This document shows positions 16,281-18,272 of a stretch of DNA of 18,272 nt, piece by piece (position 1 is the first letter of the stretch; the number at the start of each line of letters is the position of its first letter). Below the pieces are notes generated by a model. The model had not been told where the DNA came from and did not search any database. It saw only the letters and a program-made list of their open reading frames with translations. The DNA is from Thermoanaerobaculales bacterium. GTDB lineage: Bacteria > Acidobacteriota > Thermoanaerobaculia > Thermoanaerobaculales > Sulfomarinibacteraceae. Made by a program: the position numbers and the translations under genes. Where the stretch lies: the NCBI GenBank assembly GCA_029938595.1, contig JAOZUP010000025.1, positions 1-18,272 on the forward strand, written 5' to 3'.

Positions 16281-16296
16281 AAGGCCTGAGGAAGAA

Positions 16297-16776
16297 ATGA
16301 AAATCGAGTACCGGCCCATCGGCCTCATCCACACCCCGTTCAAACAGAGACAGGGCATGCCGATCCAACCCTCGCGGGGCCGGGGCGTGCGCGGAACGGT
16401 GGAGGTTGCGCCGGAATTCGCCGATGGCCTCGCCGACCTCGACGGCTTCTCGCACGTGGTGCTGATCTACCATTTTCATCGATCGCAGGGATTCGACCTC
16501 CGGGTGACGCCGTTTCTCGACACCGTGAAACGCGGCCTCTTTGCAACCCGTGCTCCGCGGCGGCCGAATGCCATAGGCCTATCGGTAGTTCGCCTACTGG
16601 GGATCGAAGGCAACCGGATCGAGGTGCAGGACCTCGATATCCTCGACGGGACGCCGCTCCTCGACATCAAACCCTACGTCCCCGAGTTCGACCACCGCAC
16701 CGAGGTGTGCGAGGGGTGGCTTGAGCGTGTCAAGAACCGTGATGTCGACTCCGACGACCGTTTCTCCGATCGCTGA
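16297..16776 (+). CDS. trmO: tRNA (t6A37) N6-methyltransferase TrmO (TsaA/YaeB family)
   Basis: The 159-residue protein contains the complete TsaA-like beta-barrel domain: YRPIGLIHTPFKQRQGMPIQ (5-24), LDGFSHVVLIYHFHRS, LFATRAPRRPNAIGLSVVRL (81-100) and LDILDGTPLLDIKPYVPEFD (113-132). Family members methylate N6 of threonylcarbamoyladenosine-37 in tRNA using SAM. The E. coli protein is longer because of a C-terminal extension; this one is the short single-domain type seen in archaea and many bacteria. The start ATG 16297 has a GAGGAAG purine run immediately upstream. It follows mvaK2 by 16 nt and probably shares its transcript, without evident functional relation. Confidence 0.9.
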   Translation: MKIEYRPIGLIHTPFKQRQGMPIQPSRGRGVRGTVEVAPEFADGLADLDGFSHVVLIYHFHRSQGFDLRVTPFLDTVKRGLFATRAPRRPNAIGLSVVRLLGIEGNRIEVQDLDILDGTPLLDIKPYVPEFDHRTEVCEGWLERVKNRDVDSDDRFSDR

Positions 16777-16869
16777 TTTTCAGCAGATCTCAGGAAAATT
16801 CGGCATCGACGGTGTACCCTCATCCAGAGACAACGGCAAGGAAGAAGGCGTCCGTCGGGGGAGAGCATC

Positions 16870-17364
16870 ATGCGGGTCGAAAAACCGAATCGCGTCAGCC
16901 GGAGCTTCACACAGCATCTCGGTGCTCCGCCGGGGGAGGTTTTCCCGTTGCTCTGTCCGGTGCGTGAGGCCGAGTGGGTCAACGACTGGAGGCCGCGACT
17001 GGTACTTTCGGATTCAGGATTTGCTGAACCCGACTGCCTGTTCATTACCCCCGGCATCCCGGAGGACGCGCTGTGGCTGATGACCGTCCACGATCCGGAA
17101 GCCCTGTGTCTCGAGATCATCAAGATCATCCCCGGCGTTGTGGTCGGCAAGATCTCAGTCGCACTCGCCCCCGAAGGCGATCACGGATGCTCCTCGAACA
17201 TAACCTACGCCTACACCTCGCTCAGCAAGCACGGAGACCGCGCCCTGGAGGAGTTCACCGACGCCCACTTCCGCGGTTTCATGGAGGCCTGGGAGAAGGA
17301 GCTCAACCACTTCCTCAGCACGGGCACCAAGCTCGAGTTCCCGGAGCCGAAGCCGTCGGCGTGA
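16870..17364 (+). CDS. SRPBCC/START-like domain protein, unknown ligand
   Basis: The 164-residue protein looks like a small helix-grip (SRPBCC) domain. It has an N-terminal strand with SRSFTQHLGAPPGEVFPLLC (10-29), VREAEWVNDWRPRL, alternating beta segments (CLFITPG, LWLMTVHD, LCLEIIKIIPG), and a long C-terminal helix DAHFRGFMEAWEKELNHFLS (131-150). Such domains bind hydrophobic ligands or act as small cyclases or chaperones. No catalytic residues are assignable. ATG 16870 has a strong GGGGGAGAG run 5 nt upstream. The 93-nt gap before it holds no gene. The gene ends just before heptamer array F and converges with the TauE-type gene. Confidence 0.65.
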   Translation: MRVEKPNRVSRSFTQHLGAPPGEVFPLLCPVREAEWVNDWRPRLVLSDSGFAEPDCLFITPGIPEDALWLMTVHDPEALCLEIIKIIPGVVVGKISVALAPEGDHGCSSNITYAYTSLSKHGDRALEEFTDAHFRGFMEAWEKELNHFLSTGTKLEFPEPKPSA

Positions 17365-17371
17365 GCGATTG

Positions 17372-17407
17372 AACGTTCAACGTTAAACGTTCAAACGTTC
17401 TAACGTC
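17372..17407. repeat. Heptanucleotide-type array F (AACGTTC/AACGTTA) at a convergent junction
   Basis: Units read AACGTTC, AACGTTA, AACGTTC (17372-17392), then an 8-nt unit AAACGTTC and a degenerate TAACGTC. The palindrome AACGTT recurs at 17372, 17379, 17386 and 17394, so the array can fold on itself on either strand. It fills the gap between the convergent SRPBCC-like gene (stop ends at 17364) and the TauE-type gene, whose TAG stop (17400-17402) lies inside it. A terminator-like role is possible. Confidence 0.8.
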
Positions 17408-18158
17408 CTGCTACGAGCAGTAAACCGATCAGCAACAACGCCGCACTGACCAGCCGGCGGAATGTGTTTTCGTCGAGGCTGAGGTGGATGCGATTTCCGA
17501 GGAACGCGCCGAGGAGGACCGCCGGCATCACCGCCAGCGCCGACCACAGCCGTGGCGCAGTGATGAGACCGAAGGCGGCGTACGAGGGGACCCGAATGGC
17601 TGTCATGAGCAGGAAGATGGCCATGAGGTTTCCGCGGAAGGCGGTTTTGTCGGCGCCGCCGAGTTGGTAATACAGCACCAGCGGCGGTCCGCCGGTTCCG
17701 AAGAGACCGGTGAGGACACCGGAGAGCAGCCCCACCGGCGGCGCGACCAGTGGGTGGTGTTCTCGGCTGCGGGGTTTCGGCGAGACGAGGAAGACTGCCG
17801 CCACCACGACCAGGAACACCCCGAGCGCTGTGAGCAGAAAGCGCGGATCGCCCCAGCGCAGGAGCCAGGCACCGACGGGAATGCCGATCGCGACACCGGC
17901 GAATAGCATCATCACCCCGCGCCACGAGATCTTGTCCCACGAGCTCCGCACGACATAGAGCTCGGCAGGAAGATTGACGAGCAGCAGGAGCACCACCGCG
18001 TCGCGAAGCTCGGGCAGGAGGAGGGCCAGGAAGCCGACCGCGATGAGGCCGGCTCCGAAGCCGAGAAGGACGTACACGGCCTCGGCGGCGGCCAGAATCA
18101 CGCACACCAGGAGAAACTGGGGCACCGAGGCAAAGACGGTTTCGAGCCCAGCCTGCAT
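17400..18158 (-). CDS. TauE/SafE-family membrane permease (sulfite exporter-like)
   Basis: The 252-residue integral membrane protein has about seven to eight hydrophobic segments (roughly 10-31, 33-49, 51-67, 82-101, 107-126, 139-163, 177-199, 204-221, 236-251). It carries the family signature GLLSGVLTGLFGTGGPPLVL (143-162), repeated more weakly near the N-terminus as LLGFGAGLIAVGF. TauE/SafE proteins move sulfite, sulfonates or other organic anions across the cytoplasmic membrane; the substrate here is unknown. The start ATG lies at 18158-18156 on the minus strand, with only a weak GGTGAG upstream. The stop lies within array F. No sulfur-metabolism gene adjoins it. Confidence 0.87.
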   Translation of the reverse strand: MQAGLETVFASVPQFLLVCVILAAAEAVYVLLGFGAGLIAVGFLALLLPELRDAVVLLLLVNLPAELYVVRSSWDKISWRGVMMLFAGVAIGIPVGAWLLRWGDPRFLLTALGVFLVVVAAVFLVSPKPRSREHHPLVAPPVGLLSGVLTGLFGTGGPPLVLYYQLGGADKTAFRGNLMAIFLLMTAIRVPSYAAFGLITAPRLWSALAVMPAVLLGAFLGNRIHLSLDENTFRRLVSAALLLIGLLLVAGR

Positions 18159-18232
18159 TTCTCACCGAGTTTCATGGCGAGGGCGGCGAGGTGCCGTGCC
18201 CAGTGGGGTTTTGGAGTTGAGGGGCGCGGAGT

Positions 18233-18248
18233 CGTACTTGACAGTACG
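18233..18248. other. Short inverted repeat upstream of the TauE-type gene
   Basis: CGTACT-TGAC-AGTACG is a perfect 6-bp inverted repeat with a 4-nt loop, about 75 nt upstream of the minus-strand TauE-type start. It could be an operator or belong to a gene outside the window. The rest of 18159-18272 shows no gene. Confidence 0.35.
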
Positions 18249-18272
18249 TCGAGCACCCCGAAGCGAGAAAAC

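Noticed and set aside
18238..18243. Perfect TTGACA hexamer as a -35 promoter element.
   Set aside because: It lies in the loop and stem of a short inverted repeat, and no -10-like hexamer occurs at 15-19 nt spacing before the window ends.

Overview
The window comes from a GC-rich bacterium with an anaerobic or facultatively anaerobic energy metabolism. The evidence is an oxygen-sensitive 2-oxoacid:ferredoxin oxidoreductase, a heterodisulfide-reductase-type (Hdr) flavin/iron-sulfur complex with NAD(H)-linked Flx subunits, and many [4Fe-4S] motifs. Two enzymes of the lower mevalonate pathway (MvaD and an MvaK2-type kinase) restrict the lineage, because most bacteria use the MEP pathway instead. 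An Acidobacteriota, Myxococcota or Chloroflexota-like anaerobe would fit, but no rRNA or marker gene is present, so this is only a guess.

Layout. 1-410: no convincing gene; a ~70-bp imperfect direct repeat, two heptanucleotide tandem arrays and an AT-rich promoter-like stretch. 411-1043: MarR-type regulator with an unusual four-cysteine tail. 1044-1173: two more heptamer arrays around a GC-rich core. 1174-10650: a tightly packed plus-strand operon of nine genes, korD-korA-korB-korC-hdrA-[flxD/flxC fusion]-flxB-flxA-[hdrC/hdrB fusion]. Six of its eight junctions are stop/start overlaps or 1-nt gaps, and the other two gaps are only 10 and 20 nt. 10652-10668: a hairpin between convergent genes. 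10669-11079 (minus): small protein with two CxxC pairs. 11080-11270: divergent intergenic region with a compound heptamer element. 11271-12845: FGGY-family sugar kinase. 13006-14166: class I methyltransferase with a C-terminal beta-sandwich-like domain. 14227-16280: mvaD and mvaK2. 16297-16776: trmO. 16870-17364: SRPBCC-like protein. 17372-17407: another heptamer array. 17400-18158 (minus): TauE/SafE-family permease. 18159-18272: only a short hairpin seen.

How the genes work together. The main unit appears to couple CoA-dependent oxidative decarboxylation of a 2-oxoacid (KorABCD, producing reduced ferredoxin) to a flavin-based electron-bifurcating or confurcating complex. HdrA would be the flavin hub, FlxA/B/C/D the NAD(H) arm, and the HdrC-HdrB fusion the disulfide (or other two-electron acceptor) arm. 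No hydrogenase, formate dehydrogenase, membrane HdrE or DsrC gene lies nearby, so NAD(H) and ferredoxin are the only partners visible. The cysteine-tailed MarR regulator directly upstream is a plausible redox-responsive controller. The genes after 11271 look like separate housekeeping units.

The most unusual non-coding feature is a set of 7-nt-period tandem arrays in intergenic DNA. The unit sequence differs from array to array but the period stays at seven. In two places a pair of arrays flanks a similar 19-nt GC-rich core, which suggests a compound intergenic repeat family.
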